The notes: generated from the letters alone by a model not told the origin. Positions 52,005-61,262 are shown, numbered from the stretch's first letter. The stretch is 64,000 bases of DNA from Dyadobacter sp. CY345 (GCF_021502725.1 NZ_JAKFFS010000005.1:558001-622000), one strand, 5' to 3'. Made by a program: numbers and translations.

Positions 52005-53729
52005 TCAGGTATTCAAACTAAAATAAAAAGTACTCCCCATACCAATTTCCGAAGCCAACCCTATCCTGCCACCCTGTGCTTCGATAAATTCTTTGCTGAT
52101 GGCAAGCCCTAGTCCCGTTCCGGTTTTCGGACTTCCCGGAACCTGGAAATAGCGGTCGAAGATTTTCTCACGGTAACGGCTTTCAATACCTTTTCCCTGA
52201 TCTTTTACAGAAAATAATACGCCATTATTTTCCTTCTTAACACCAATTTCAATTTTAGTTTCTTCCGATGAATACCGTATTGCATTGGTAAGAAAGTTAA
52301 TCAATACCCAAGCCGTTTTTTCCGTATCTGCTTTTACTTCCGGAAGATTTTCATCTGCATTCAATACCAGTTTGATCTGTTTCTGGTCGGCCTGTACTTT
52401 TACCGCCTCTGTTGCATATTGAATAATCTTATACGGACTTCCCTGCTGAATGTTTAATTGTATATTTCCGGTTTCGACCTGCGAAAGATTCAGCAGTTCT
52501 CCTGTAATTTTTAGCAGCCTGTTACTGTCATCTTTTATACTTTCAATCAATTGTTTCTGCTCTTCATTTACCTCGCCTGTTTGTTTATTTTCCAACAACT
52601 GAACACTCATTTTTATTGAAGAAATCGGTGTTTTTAACTCATGCGAAACGGTGGCGATGAAATTGGTTTTGGCAAAATCAAGTTCTTTGAACGGTGTTAT
52701 ATTTTTTAACACAATCACCTGACCAATAAATATCTTTTCCTTTTCCCCTGTTGGTGTAATCGTAATATTTACAATTTCCTTCTCGAAATAGCTTTCCTTA
52801 TTATCAGCATATATTTTAAGTGGCTTTTCTTTTTCATGATCAGGTTTTGGCGTTACCAATCCTTGGACGAGTGAACGGATCAAATCGTTGTGCAAAGCAA
52901 CATCCACAGCCGCTTTTCCAACAACATCTTCCGCCAGAAGTCCCGAGATTTTCAACACTTCATTGTTGGCAAAAAGTATCTTTTTATTTTCATCCAAACC
53001 CAAAACAGGCTCGTGCATGTTGTTGATCAGGGTTTCAATTCTTTTCTTTTCAAATAGTATTTTAGAAAGATTGCTGCTATCATATTCTTCGAGTTTTTCA
53101 GCCATCGTATTAAATGAACCTGCCAATTCTCCAAATTCATTTTTGCTTCCAAAATTCACCCGCTGGGAATAATTTTTTGCTGCAATTTCTTTAATACTTT
53201 CCGTCAGTTCTTTAATCGGATTGGCGATATTACTTGGCAGATTGACCAGCAAAGTAAAAGCGAAAAGGAAGCACAATGTTCCAGTAATCACAATCCATAA
53301 ATTAGCTGAACGCGCTGTTTCTTTCGCAACCTCACTTTTGCGCTGAATCGCCTCCATATTCAAACGCATCAACTCTGTAATATCTTTACGGATAACCTGA
53401 TGAAGCAGCAAATTGGACGGATCCTGTTTTAACTGAGCCAAATGTTCGGAAATAGCATCTGTTGCTTCCCGCTCACCAATTTCTGTTACATTTTTTCGTT
53501 GTTTGTTCAGGTTATCTTCAAACGTCAAAAAAGCTTTTGTTCCACGCTGTGTTTGATCCAGCGACATCAACATATTACGGGAATATTCGAGTGTGTTATA
53601 ATTATCAACCAGAATATTTTCGGTATCATTTTTCAATACGTTGATATAACGCGCTGCAACCAATGACAGGATAATGATCATCAGGAACAGCAGGCCAACA
53701 CCGAGGGTTAATTTGGTTTTTATTTTCAT
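52005..53729 (-). CDS. Membrane sensor histidine kinase of the kdp operon
   Basis: A 574-residue kinase. It has an N-terminal membrane helix (residues ~7-27), a helical periplasmic domain, a second helix (~143-163), a HAMP linker, a PAS domain (~232-345), HisKA with His363 in VSHELKTP, and an ATPase domain with LINFLTNAIRYSS, DQGKGIE and GTGLGLAISKEF. Its start overlaps the KdpD-type gene stop as TGATG, so the two are translationally coupled. In many bacteria these parts form one KdpD chain; here the sensory and kinase parts are encoded separately, and the kinase resembles a general HAMP kinase. A KdpE regulator gene is not seen in the window. Confidence 0.93.
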   Translation of the reverse strand: MKIKTKLTLGVGLLFLMIIILSLVAARYINVLKNDTENILVDNYNTLEYSRNMLMSLDQTQRGTKAFLTFEDNLNKQRKNVTEIGEREATDAISEHLAQLKQDPSNLLLHQVIRKDITELMRLNMEAIQRKSEVAKETARSANLWIVITGTLCFLFAFTLLVNLPSNIANPIKELTESIKEIAAKNYSQRVNFGSKNEFGELAGSFNTMAEKLEEYDSSNLSKILFEKKRIETLINNMHEPVLGLDENKKILFANNEVLKISGLLAEDVVGKAAVDVALHNDLIRSLVQGLVTPKPDHEKEKPLKIYADNKESYFEKEIVNITITPTGEKEKIFIGQVIVLKNITPFKELDFAKTNFIATVSHELKTPISSIKMSVQLLENKQTGEVNEEQKQLIESIKDDSNRLLKITGELLNLSQVETGNIQLNIQQGSPYKIIQYATEAVKVQADQKQIKLVLNADENLPEVKADTEKTAWVLINFLTNAIRYSSEETKIEIGVKKENNGVLFSVKDQGKGIESRYREKIFDRYFQVPGSPKTGTGLGLAISKEFIEAQGGRIGLASEIGMGSTFYFSLNT

Positions 53730-54859
53730 CAGGACAAAATGACCAGGTCAATTTCGGAAACAGATAGTTTTTTTAATAACTGGTTAAAGATATTGGTGGC
53801 CAAAATTACTTTAAACAAACTCATATGTGGCTTACCAATACAAATAGTTGTGATTTGTCTTTGCTCGGCAACTTCCATAATCGTACGCGATACATGCGGA
53901 CTTTCAACTCGAATTATTTCGCCTCCAAGTTCAGTCGCCAGCTTAAAATTATTGATAAGATGGCGTTGCTTATCCAACGCAATTTTATCGGTACTTTCAT
54001 TTGGCGTTTGAACATAAAGCAACACCCATGGACTGTTATAATAACTGGCCAACCGGGCCGTTTTACGGATAACGTTTTTAGAAGTTTGTGCGTTGCTGCT
54101 GATACAGGCCATAAATTTATTCGCTTTTAAAGCCGTCACACTACGGGAAATCACCTCCGTCTCTACTTTTCTTACCACCTGACTTGCCACTTCTTTCAGT
54201 GCAAGCTCACGAAGTTGCAGAATATTTCCGGATGTAAAAAAGTTGTTAAGTGCAGTAGGCACTTTTTCAGCAGCATAAATTTTACCTTCCTTCAAACGCG
54301 TAATTAATTCGTCTGCCGTAAGGTCAATGTTGACCACTTCATCGGCCTGTTGCAGCACGCTATCCGGAATTCTTTCCTTTACTTCTACTCCCGTAATTTG
54401 CTTGATCTCTTCATTCAGACTTTCAATATGCTGAATATTGACGGCGCTGATTACGTTGATTCCGGCATCCAGAATTTCCATCACATCCTGCCAGCGTTTG
54501 TCGTTTTTACTACCTTCAATATTGGTATGGGCAAGTTCATCGACGATCACAATTTCCGGCCGAAGGCTTATAACAGCCTGCAAATCAAATTCTTCCAGCT
54601 CTTTACCTTTATAAAAAAGTTTTCGTCTTGGAATTATTGGCAGGCCTTCCAGCAGCTCATGCGTTTCTTTCCGGTTATGGGTTTCTATATAACCGATTTT
54701 CACATCGATGCCGTTTCGCATCAATGTGTGGGCCTCTTGCAGCATCCGGAAGGTTTTACCTACACCGGCACTCATTCCGATGTAGATTTTAAACTTTCCT
54801 TTTCTGGATTTTTTGATCAGGTCCAGAAAATGTTTTACGTTGTTTTCTTTTTCAGTCAT
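53729..54859 (-). CDS. kdpD: KdpD N-terminal sensor protein (separate chain)
   Basis: A 376-residue cytosolic protein equal to the N-terminal half of classical KdpD. Residues ~18-230 are the KdpD domain with the Walker A-like GMSAGVGKTFRMLQEA and Walker B-like IVIVDELAHTN; residues ~245-375 are a universal-stress-protein (USP) domain, which in KdpD can bind c-di-AMP or related ligands. It lacks the membrane and kinase parts, which are encoded by the next gene. The start shares bases with the porin stop (TAATG), showing tight translational coupling. Confidence 0.93.
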   Translation of the reverse strand: MTEKENNVKHFLDLIKKSRKGKFKIYIGMSAGVGKTFRMLQEAHTLMRNGIDVKIGYIETHNRKETHELLEGLPIIPRRKLFYKGKELEEFDLQAVISLRPEIVIVDELAHTNIEGSKNDKRWQDVMEILDAGINVISAVNIQHIESLNEEIKQITGVEVKERIPDSVLQQADEVVNIDLTADELITRLKEGKIYAAEKVPTALNNFFTSGNILQLRELALKEVASQVVRKVETEVISRSVTALKANKFMACISSNAQTSKNVIRKTARLASYYNSPWVLLYVQTPNESTDKIALDKQRHLINNFKLATELGGEIIRVESPHVSRTIMEVAEQRQITTICIGKPHMSLFKVILATNIFNQLLKKLSVSEIDLVILS

Positions 54860-55950
54860 TAAAATGATAGTGCAACGGATGTTGTAACAAAGAAATTCTG
54901 GTTGTCGGCCCGGCCATCCTTTGTAAATATATTGTCTTTGCTGTTAAAAGCCCGTGCTTCCAGTCTGAACATTACATTTTGTGCAGGCAGGTAATCGAAG
55001 TTGGCAGAGTAACCAAAAGTTTTGAATCCATTTGGCGTTCCTGTGCTGATAATCACCCCTTTTTCATCCGCATAATATTCTCCTCTGGCAGCAATCCTGA
55101 CCTTTTCATTCGGCATATACCGGGCAATTAAAACCGGCGTATACCACACATTGTAACTGCTGCTTCCTTTACTTTTTTGTTGCATTCCAATGTCAAATCC
55201 GGCAGTCAGACCAAATTTATCTGTGAGCTGAAACTGACCGTAAAAGTTGTTAAAATAACGCCATTGTCTGGTACTGTCCGGTTGCTCATTCCCGATGTAA
55301 GTGCTCCAATTTACTGTTGCATTTGCAGACGGTTTGTATGTTAATTGTGTTCCAAATGCAGGCGTCTGGTTTCCCGGAATTTTCTGGATACGCTGCCAAC
55401 CGTTCAGATACATGGCTGCGGCATACAATTTTTCGTTTTTACTGGTGTAACCAATTTTTACACCTGCTTCATAATATGGAGAATTTTCAGCCAGAATACT
55501 GCGTGTCAAATTCCAGTTGTCTTTTCCAATTGCACTTTCAAACCCGATGTGCGAAGGCATGATTCCGGCGTCAATCCAGAGGTTATTATTCTTCGAAATT
55601 TTAAATCCGACATTGGCTTCAAAGATATTTTTCAATAATCCTTGTTCCGCAGCCAGGTTATATTGCGGATAAGTACCGGCCATCACAGCCAGATTGGCCC
55701 TTACACTTTCTGTATTATAGTTAACCTTAAAAAGTCCCAGATTTAAATTGACTTCGTTGTGTTTGTTGAAATTGTATAAAAATCCCGGTCGTTCGTGATT
55801 GGCTGGTTTATTGAAATCATAACTATAAAAAGCTTCAACGTAACCTGAAAAAGTCAATGGATTTGGTTTTGCTTTTTCAATTGAAATGGTATCCTGGGCA
55901 ATAGCAGGAATAGAAAAAATTCCTGCGGCAAACAAAATTAATTTATTCAT
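54859..55950 (-). CDS. Outer-membrane porin of the kdp operon
   Basis: A 363-residue outer-membrane beta-barrel with a signal peptide (LILFAAGIFSIPAIAQD). The pattern of short amphipathic strands (PLTFSGYVEAFYSYDFNKP, LNLGLFKVNYNTESVRANLAVMAG) and the C-terminal aromatic 'TSVALSF' fit a porin related to those co-transcribed with kdp in Bacteroidota. It probably lets K+ or other small solutes cross the outer membrane. The gene lies between kdpC and the KdpD gene; the gap to kdpC is 77 bases and its stop overlaps the kdpD start. Confidence 0.85.
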   Translation of the reverse strand: MNKLILFAAGIFSIPAIAQDTISIEKAKPNPLTFSGYVEAFYSYDFNKPANHERPGFLYNFNKHNEVNLNLGLFKVNYNTESVRANLAVMAGTYPQYNLAAEQGLLKNIFEANVGFKISKNNNLWIDAGIMPSHIGFESAIGKDNWNLTRSILAENSPYYEAGVKIGYTSKNEKLYAAAMYLNGWQRIQKIPGNQTPAFGTQLTYKPSANATVNWSTYIGNEQPDSTRQWRYFNNFYGQFQLTDKFGLTAGFDIGMQQKSKGSSSYNVWYTPVLIARYMPNEKVRIAARGEYYADEKGVIISTGTPNGFKTFGYSANFDYLPAQNVMFRLEARAFNSKDNIFTKDGRADNQNFFVTTSVALSF

Positions 55951-56027
55951 TGTAATACTAATAAGTGTACTGAACTCTTGATTTTTTGTTGAGAATTAAT
56001 TTTAAAAACGTTGCGTGATCCGGGCAT

Positions 56028-56588
56028 CTATTTAAGCTGATCAAGTGCCATATTAAGCTTTAACACATTCACTTTTGCTGGCCCCAGAAGTCCTAATAAC
56101 GGAGCTTCTGTGTTTTCATCAATCAGTTTTTTCACGTTATCGTCTGATAGATTTCTGGTTTTGGCAACTCTTTTAAGCTGAACAATGGCTGCATTTGGAG
56201 AAATATCCGGATCAAGTCCACTGCCACTTGCCGTTACCAGTTCCACAGGCACGTCTTGTTTTTGAACTCCGGGATTATGCACTAAAAATGTATCAATCCT
56301 GGCCTGAACCATTTGAAGGTATTCAGGGTTTGAAGGCGCCTTGTTGCTACCACCACTACCGGCTGCATTATAATCCACAGCAGAAGGGCGGGAATTGAAA
56401 TACTTATCCTGAGTGAAAGCCTGACCAACGTTGGTGTAATATTTTTTTCCGTTTTGAGTTATCACCTCGCCATTTCCATGGTTTGGAGCAAGTTGAGCAA
56501 TTCCCCAGATTATGATTGTATAAACTCCGGCAAAGAAAACCAGCGTGATTGCGGTTAATTTGATTGCGGGAAATAGGTTCGTTTTCAT
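56028..56588 (-). CDS. kdpC: Potassium-transporting ATPase subunit C
   Basis: A 186-residue KdpC with one N-terminal membrane helix (TAITLVFFAGVYTIIIWGIAQL) and a periplasmic domain. GQAFTQDKYFNSRPSAVDYNAAGSGGSN and ASGSGLDPDISPNAAIVQLKRVAKTR are strongly conserved KdpC segments. It normally follows kdpB directly, but here a toxin-antitoxin pair on the opposite strand separates them. It therefore needs read-through across that pair or its own promoter. Confidence 0.95.
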   Translation of the reverse strand: MKTNLFPAIKLTAITLVFFAGVYTIIIWGIAQLAPNHGNGEVITQNGKKYYTNVGQAFTQDKYFNSRPSAVDYNAAGSGGSNKAPSNPEYLQMVQARIDTFLVHNPGVQKQDVPVELVTASGSGLDPDISPNAAIVQLKRVAKTRNLSDDNVKKLIDENTEAPLLGLLGPAKVNVLKLNMALDQLK

Positions 56589-56624
56589 TTTTATTTATTT
56601 TAACTTTAAAGAAATTTAGATTTT

Positions 56625-56888
56625 ATGGAAGCTGTACTAAAGATTAAATCTTCTGAGTTTACTGACGAATTGATTTCGAAGATCAAAGCGCTACTAAGTG
56701 TTTCAAAAGACAGTGAGGTTACGATCAGTATAACTGATAAGATATCTGCTGGAATATTGCGGGAGGAAAGCCGGGAAGAATATTTCTCGCGACTTGACAA
56801 ATCCATCGATGATTTCGAGAGCGGAAATGTTGTTTCGTTTAATGGAGACAGCTTTGAAAAGTTTGTCAAGCATATTTCGCAAGAATGA
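56625..56888 (+). CDS. Antitoxin of YoeB-type pair
   Basis: An 87-residue acidic protein that precedes a YoeB-type toxin and overlaps it by four bases (ATGA), the usual arrangement of type II modules. It does not show the common Phd/YefM start; the N-terminal part (LKIKSSEFTDELISKIKALL) and the EYFSRLDKSIDDFESGNVVSF segment are typical of toxin partners in Bacteroidota, with the acidic end (FEKFVKHISQE) likely to wrap the toxin. No DNA-binding motif is certain. It is transcribed rightward, against the kdp operon. Confidence 0.8.
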   Translation: MEAVLKIKSSEFTDELISKIKALLSVSKDSEVTISITDKISAGILREESREEYFSRLDKSIDDFESGNVVSFNGDSFEKFVKHISQE

Positions 56889-57151
56889 ATAACACTATTT
56901 TCTCTCTTCAGGTAATCGAAGATCTCACACACTGGTCCAAAAGTGAACCTCGCCTTGTTAAAAAAGTTTTTGAATTGATCAATGATATCCACAAACACCC
57001 TTTCGAAGGACTTGGTAAACCTGAGGGTCTGAAACATCAGTACAAAGGATTTTGGAGCAGACGAATTACAGACGAACATCGTTTGATTTATAAACCTGTC
57101 GCTGAAAACGACATCGTTGTTATTAGTGTTCATGGACATTACGATCAATAA
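56885..57151 (+). CDS. YoeB/Txe family toxin (ribosome-dependent mRNA interferase)
   Basis: An 88-residue toxin. The catalytic region is well preserved: GLGKPEGLKH (Glu), SRRITDEHRLIYK (Arg) and the final HGHYDQ (His-Tyr), matching Glu46, Arg65, His83 and Tyr84 of YoeB. Such toxins cut mRNA in the ribosomal A site. Its stop codon TAA directly abuts the stop codon of kdpB on the other strand, with no base between them. Operon read-through from kdpB would create RNA antisense to both genes of the pair. Confidence 0.93.
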   Translation: MNNTIFSLQVIEDLTHWSKSEPRLVKKVFELINDIHKHPFEGLGKPEGLKHQYKGFWSRRITDEHRLIYKPVAENDIVVISVHGHYDQ

Positions 57152-59194
57152 TTAAAACCAGATACTCACCAGCATATCAATCACCTTAATTCCGATAAAG
57201 GGCACAACAACACCGCCTAAACCGTAGATAAAAAGGTTTCTTCTCAGCAATGCACTAGCTCCGATTGGCTTGTATGCCACACCTTTCAAGGCTAACGGTA
57301 TCAGGATTGGAATGATGATCGCATTGAAAATAACAGCTGATAATATCGCGCTTTCCGGACTATGAAGATCCATGATATTTAAACCTTGAAGCGCTGGAAT
57401 TGAAGCTATAAATAAGGCTGGAATGATGGCGAAATATTTGGCAACGTCGTTCGCAATGGAGAAAGTTGTCAGCGTACCACGTGTCATCAGCAATTGCTTT
57501 CCAATCTCAACAATCTCGATCAGTTTGGTTGGATCGTTATCCAAATCCACCATATTTCCTGCTTCTTTTGCCGCCTGAGTACCGCTGTTCATTGCTACTC
57601 CAACATCTGCCTGTGCAAGTGCCGGCGCGTCATTGGTACCGTCCCCCATCATCGCAACCAGTTTTCCGCTTTCCTGTTCTCTTTTGATGTAGTTCATTTT
57701 ATCTTCCGGCTTGGCCTCTGCGATAAAGTCATCCACACCAGCTTTTTCAGCGATAAACTTGGCAGTCAAAGGATTATCACCAGTCACCATCACCGTTTTC
57801 ACACCCATTTTACGCAGACGTTCAAAACGTTCACTGATACCAGGTTTGATAATATCCTGTAATTCAATCACGCCCAGCACCTTTTCATTTTCAGTAACCA
57901 CAAGCGGCGTTCCACCGTTGTTCGAAATAGCCTTTGTTTTTTCTTCAATATCAGCCGGGAAATTATTTCCTGCTTTTATTGTCAGATTCTTCATCGAATC
58001 AAAAGCACCTTTGCGAATTCTGGTTTCATCAAAATCAACACCTGAACTTCTCGTTTCAGCAGTAAATTTGATAAAAGTCGGATTGTTCAGATTGGCATAA
58101 GTGGATGGATTCAAATTCGCCAGTTCCAGAATTGATTTTCCTTCCGGTGTTTCATCAGCAATTGAACTTAGCACGGCGCATTTGATAAAATGATTATCAG
58201 TCACGCCTTTTGCCGCGTAAAAATTTGTTGCCTTTCTGTTACCGATCGTGATTGTTCCTGTTTTATCCAAAAGCAATACGTCGATATCACCTGCTGTTTC
58301 TACCGCTTTACCTGATTTTGTGATCACATTGGCGCGAAGTGCTCTGTCCATCCCGGCAATACCAATCGCTGAAAGTAAACCACCAATGGTTGTCGGAATC
58401 AAACAGACGAAAAGAGAAATAAAAGCGGCAATCGTAATCGGCGTATTGGCGTGGTCTGCGAATGGTTTCAAAGTCACGCAGACAATGATAAATACAAGCG
58501 TGAAACCAGCCAAAAGGATCGTGAGCGCAATTTCGTTAGGCGTTTTCTGGCGACTGGCACCTTCTACCAAAGCGATCATTTTGTCAAGAAAACTTTCGCC
58601 GGGTTCTGTTGTTACCATCACCTTTATCTTGTCGGACAAAACCTTCGTACCGCCCGTCACACTACTTTTATCACCGCCTGCTTCACGTATTACCGGCGCA
58701 CTTTCACCTGTGATCGCACTTTCGTCAATCGTTGCAAGACCTTCGATAATCTCACCGTCCGTTGCAATATTATCACCCGCTTCACAGATAAAAACATCGC
58801 CCTTTTTCATGGAAGCAGACATTACCTGTCTTGTTGAAACCGAGAAACCTGGTTTGTTTTCTATAACCAGCCTTGCCGGTGTTTCTTCTCTTGTTTTACG
58901 CAAACTGTCCGCCTGCGCCTTTCCCCTTGCTTCCGCGATTCCTTCTGCGAAATTGGCAAAAAGCAGTGTCAGCAAAAGAATAAGGAAAACAGTGAAGTTA
59001 TAGGCAAAACTGCCCTGGGATTTTTCACCCATCAAAGTCCAGATACTTACCACCAGCATAATCACCGTTCCGATTTCCACGGTGAACATCACCGGATTAC
59101 GGAACATTATTTTGGGGTTCAATTTTACAAATGCCTGTTTGAGGGCTTTATTAACCAAGTCCTTCTGAAATAAGGACGTATCTTGATTTTTCAT
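57152..59194 (-). CDS. kdpB: Potassium-transporting ATPase subunit B
   Basis: A 680-residue P-type ATPase. The phosphorylated Asp310 is in LLDKTGTITIG, the actuator motif is ITGESAPV (TGES), the nucleotide-binding KGAFDSM is present, and GDGTNDAPALAQADVGVAMN is the hinge motif. The length and sequence match KdpB. It hydrolyses ATP to drive K+ import through KdpA. The 115-base gap from kdpA is larger than usual. Its gene end touches the toxin gene end on the opposite strand. Confidence 0.97.
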   Translation of the reverse strand: MKNQDTSLFQKDLVNKALKQAFVKLNPKIMFRNPVMFTVEIGTVIMLVVSIWTLMGEKSQGSFAYNFTVFLILLLTLLFANFAEGIAEARGKAQADSLRKTREETPARLVIENKPGFSVSTRQVMSASMKKGDVFICEAGDNIATDGEIIEGLATIDESAITGESAPVIREAGGDKSSVTGGTKVLSDKIKVMVTTEPGESFLDKMIALVEGASRQKTPNEIALTILLAGFTLVFIIVCVTLKPFADHANTPITIAAFISLFVCLIPTTIGGLLSAIGIAGMDRALRANVITKSGKAVETAGDIDVLLLDKTGTITIGNRKATNFYAAKGVTDNHFIKCAVLSSIADETPEGKSILELANLNPSTYANLNNPTFIKFTAETRSSGVDFDETRIRKGAFDSMKNLTIKAGNNFPADIEEKTKAISNNGGTPLVVTENEKVLGVIELQDIIKPGISERFERLRKMGVKTVMVTGDNPLTAKFIAEKAGVDDFIAEAKPEDKMNYIKREQESGKLVAMMGDGTNDAPALAQADVGVAMNSGTQAAKEAGNMVDLDNDPTKLIEIVEIGKQLLMTRGTLTTFSIANDVAKYFAIIPALFIASIPALQGLNIMDLHSPESAILSAVIFNAIIIPILIPLALKGVAYKPIGASALLRRNLFIYGLGGVVVPFIGIKVIDMLVSIWF

Positions 59195-59309
59195 TTCATT
59201 ATGGCGTTTAGCCGTTAGCGATTAGGTATTGGCTACTTTTTCGATCTTTGAAAATCAGTCGCCTGAACAGATTTTCTTGTAGCCTTTATTAAATTTTTTT
59301 ATTCGATTC

Positions 59310-60998
59310 TTAACGTAACGTGAAATATTCAGCGATCGGACCGAGCGTAAGAGCCGGAAAAAAGGATAACGCTGTGATAATCACAATAACGGCCAGGATC
59401 ATAATTCCGAAAGTTGAAGAATCTGTTTTCAAAGTTCCCGCACTTTCAGGAATGTATTTTTTATTAGCCAGAAGTCCCGCAATGGCGATCGGGCCGATAA
59501 TCGGAATGTAACGTGAAAGGATCAGGACAAAACCCGTTGTGATATTCCACCATGGGTTGTTATCGCCCAAGCCTTCAAACCCACTACCGTTATTCGCCGA
59601 GGATGAGGTATATTCGTAAAGCATTTCCGTAAATCCGTGGAAGCCCGGATTGGCAAGCGTAGCAGAAGTAATCGTAGGAAATGCAGCTGCCAAAGCGGTA
59701 CCAACCAGAATCAGAAATGGATGTAGCAATGCAACGATCATCGCAATTTTCATTTCACGCGCCTCAATTTTCTTACCCATGAACTCCGGTGTTCTACCCA
59801 CCATCAATCCGCTGATAAACACAGCCAGAATAATGAAGATGAAAAAGTTGAGCATACCAGCACCGACACCACCATAAAAAGCATTGGTCATCATCGCCAG
59901 CAACTGTGTCATACCGGAAAGTGGCGTGAAGCTGTCATGCATGGAATTAATAGATCCGGTTGAAATAACGGTGGTGGCTATACTCCAAAATGCAGAAGCA
60001 GTACTACCAAACCTGACTTCCTTACCTTCCATTGCTCCTGAACTGTTATCAATTCCCATGGCGGTGATGGCGTGATTTCCTCCGTTTTCCCAAATTATTG
60101 TTGGCACGGTCAGAAGTAAAAATCCGATTGTCATCACTCCAAAAATCATCCAGCTCATTTTTCTCCTTTTCAGAAAGAAGCCGAAAGCAAAGATCATGGC
60201 CATTGGAATAATCATCTGTGCAATCATTTCAACCATGTTGGTCAGATAGTTCGGGTTTTCCAAAGGGTGAGCGGAATTTGCTCCATAAAAACCACCGCCA
60301 TTTGTACCCAAATGTTTGATCGCAACAAAGGCTGCAACCGGTCCGGTAGAAACCTGAACGGTATCTCCCTGCATATTAATCATGGTATCCTTTCCATCAA
60401 AAGTCATCGGCGTACCGTTGAAAGCCAAAATGGTAGCGACAAGAATTGAAAGCGGAAGCAAGATTCTTACACAAGATTTCACTAACAAATTGTAAAAATT
60501 GCCAAGTTTTTCTGTGGTGCGTTCGCGCAAGGCCATAAACAAAACAGCCGCCGCCGCCATACCTGTTCCTGCCGTTACAAAATGTAAGAACATAAGGAAT
60601 AACTGAGACAAATAACTAAGTCCCGATTCGCCCGAGTAATGCTGTAAGTTACAGTTTACAACAAATGAAATACTTGTATTGAAAGCCAAATCAGCCGATT
60701 GTCCGGGATTTCCGTCAGGATTTAATGGCAACCAGCCTTGATTCATCAGAACAAACATACCCAGTATAAACCAGACCATGTTGATCGTGATAAGCGAAAA
60801 CATATTCTGTTTCCAATTCATTTCAGCGTTTTGGTCGATACCGCTGATTTTGAAAAACAGCTTTTCAATAGGATTAAAAACAGGATCGAAGGAGGTTTTT
60901 TCGCCTGCGTAAACTTTTGCAATGTACTTACCGAACGGTATTGCAAAGGCAACCGTAAGGACAAACATGGCAATGATTCCAAATAATTCAGTGTTCAT
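59310..60998 (-). CDS. kdpA: Potassium-transporting ATPase subunit A
   Basis: A 562-residue channel-like subunit with ten predicted membrane helices. The selectivity-filter loops can be found: NTSISFVVNCNLQHYSG, LGTNGGGFYGANSAHPLENP, and the later MTNAFYGGVGAGM and SANNGSGFEGLGDNNP. The Gly residues in these P-loops bind K+. It follows kdpF after 46 bases and is the first large gene in the operon. Confidence 0.97.
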   Translation of the reverse strand: MNTELFGIIAMFVLTVAFAIPFGKYIAKVYAGEKTSFDPVFNPIEKLFFKISGIDQNAEMNWKQNMFSLITINMVWFILGMFVLMNQGWLPLNPDGNPGQSADLAFNTSISFVVNCNLQHYSGESGLSYLSQLFLMFLHFVTAGTGMAAAAVLFMALRERTTEKLGNFYNLLVKSCVRILLPLSILVATILAFNGTPMTFDGKDTMINMQGDTVQVSTGPVAAFVAIKHLGTNGGGFYGANSAHPLENPNYLTNMVEMIAQMIIPMAMIFAFGFFLKRRKMSWMIFGVMTIGFLLLTVPTIIWENGGNHAITAMGIDNSSGAMEGKEVRFGSTASAFWSIATTVISTGSINSMHDSFTPLSGMTQLLAMMTNAFYGGVGAGMLNFFIFIILAVFISGLMVGRTPEFMGKKIEAREMKIAMIVALLHPFLILVGTALAAAFPTITSATLANPGFHGFTEMLYEYTSSSANNGSGFEGLGDNNPWWNITTGFVLILSRYIPIIGPIAIAGLLANKKYIPESAGTLKTDSSTFGIMILAVIVIITALSFFPALTLGPIAEYFTLR

Positions 60999-61044
60999 TT
61001 TTTCTATTTTTTAATTCGATTTCGTTTTCCGGTTTTCGATCCGG

Positions 61045-61122
61045 TTAGAACTTTTCAGGTTTGATCAACACGTAACAGATATAACCAAACACACATATTG
61101 AGACTATGAAGAGCGCTGCCAT
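61045..61122 (-). CDS. kdpF: KdpF small subunit
   Basis: A 25-residue peptide, MAALFIVSICVFGYICYVLI followed by KPEKF. It has a single membrane helix and the family's typical C-terminal 'YVLIKPEKF' ending. KdpF stabilises the KdpFABC complex in the inner membrane. It was identified directly from the sequence 46 bases upstream of kdpA. Its ATG lies two bases after the stop of the 27-residue ORF. Confidence 0.9.
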   Translation of the reverse strand: MAALFIVSICVFGYICYVLIKPEKF

Positions 61123-61124
61123 GA

Positions 61125-61208
61125 TTAGATATTTTCAAAGAAGTTTACTGTTTTGTAGAAAAGCGCGAAACATAAAATTCCGGCAGATACTAAAAGGATT
61201 GTGATCAT
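61125..61208 (-). CDS. 27-residue membrane peptide upstream of kdpF
   Basis: The ORF encodes MITILLVSAGILCFALFYKT followed by VNFFENI. It has one membrane helix and an aromatic-acidic end, and its stop codon is two bases before the kdpF ATG, so both are likely to be translated from the same message. It is not KdpF, which is encoded next. Similar short peptides with an 'FYK..(N/D)FFE.I' end may occur upstream of kdpF in other Bacteroidota, but this was not checked. It may be an additional small subunit of the Kdp pump. Confidence 0.7.
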   Translation of the reverse strand: MITILLVSAGILCFALFYKTVNFFENI

Positions 61209-61254
61209 ACTATTTTAAAATTTATTGAGTGATAGAGTTTTCATTTATTAATAC

Positions 61255-61262
61255 CAAATTTA
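61255..61262 (-). promoter_or_regulatory. Possible -7 box of the kdp operon
   Basis: On the minus strand TAAATTTG (61262-61255) fits TAnnTTTG and lies 47 bases upstream of the small-peptide ATG. No good TTG -33 element is at the expected distance, so expression may depend on an activator. Confidence 0.35.

Noticed and set aside
54350..54862. 170-residue plus-strand ORF over the KdpD gene
   Set aside because: It opposes a clear KdpD domain and shows no family features.
56606..57148. 180-residue minus-strand ORF across the toxin-antitoxin pair
   Set aside because: It is the antisense of two genes with clear catalytic and arrangement signatures; it would be part of the kdp transcript but not a protein gene.
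58248..59003. 251-residue plus-strand ORF over kdpB
   Set aside because: It is fully antisense to the conserved KdpB coding sequence and its residues are low-complexity, as expected of a shadow frame.
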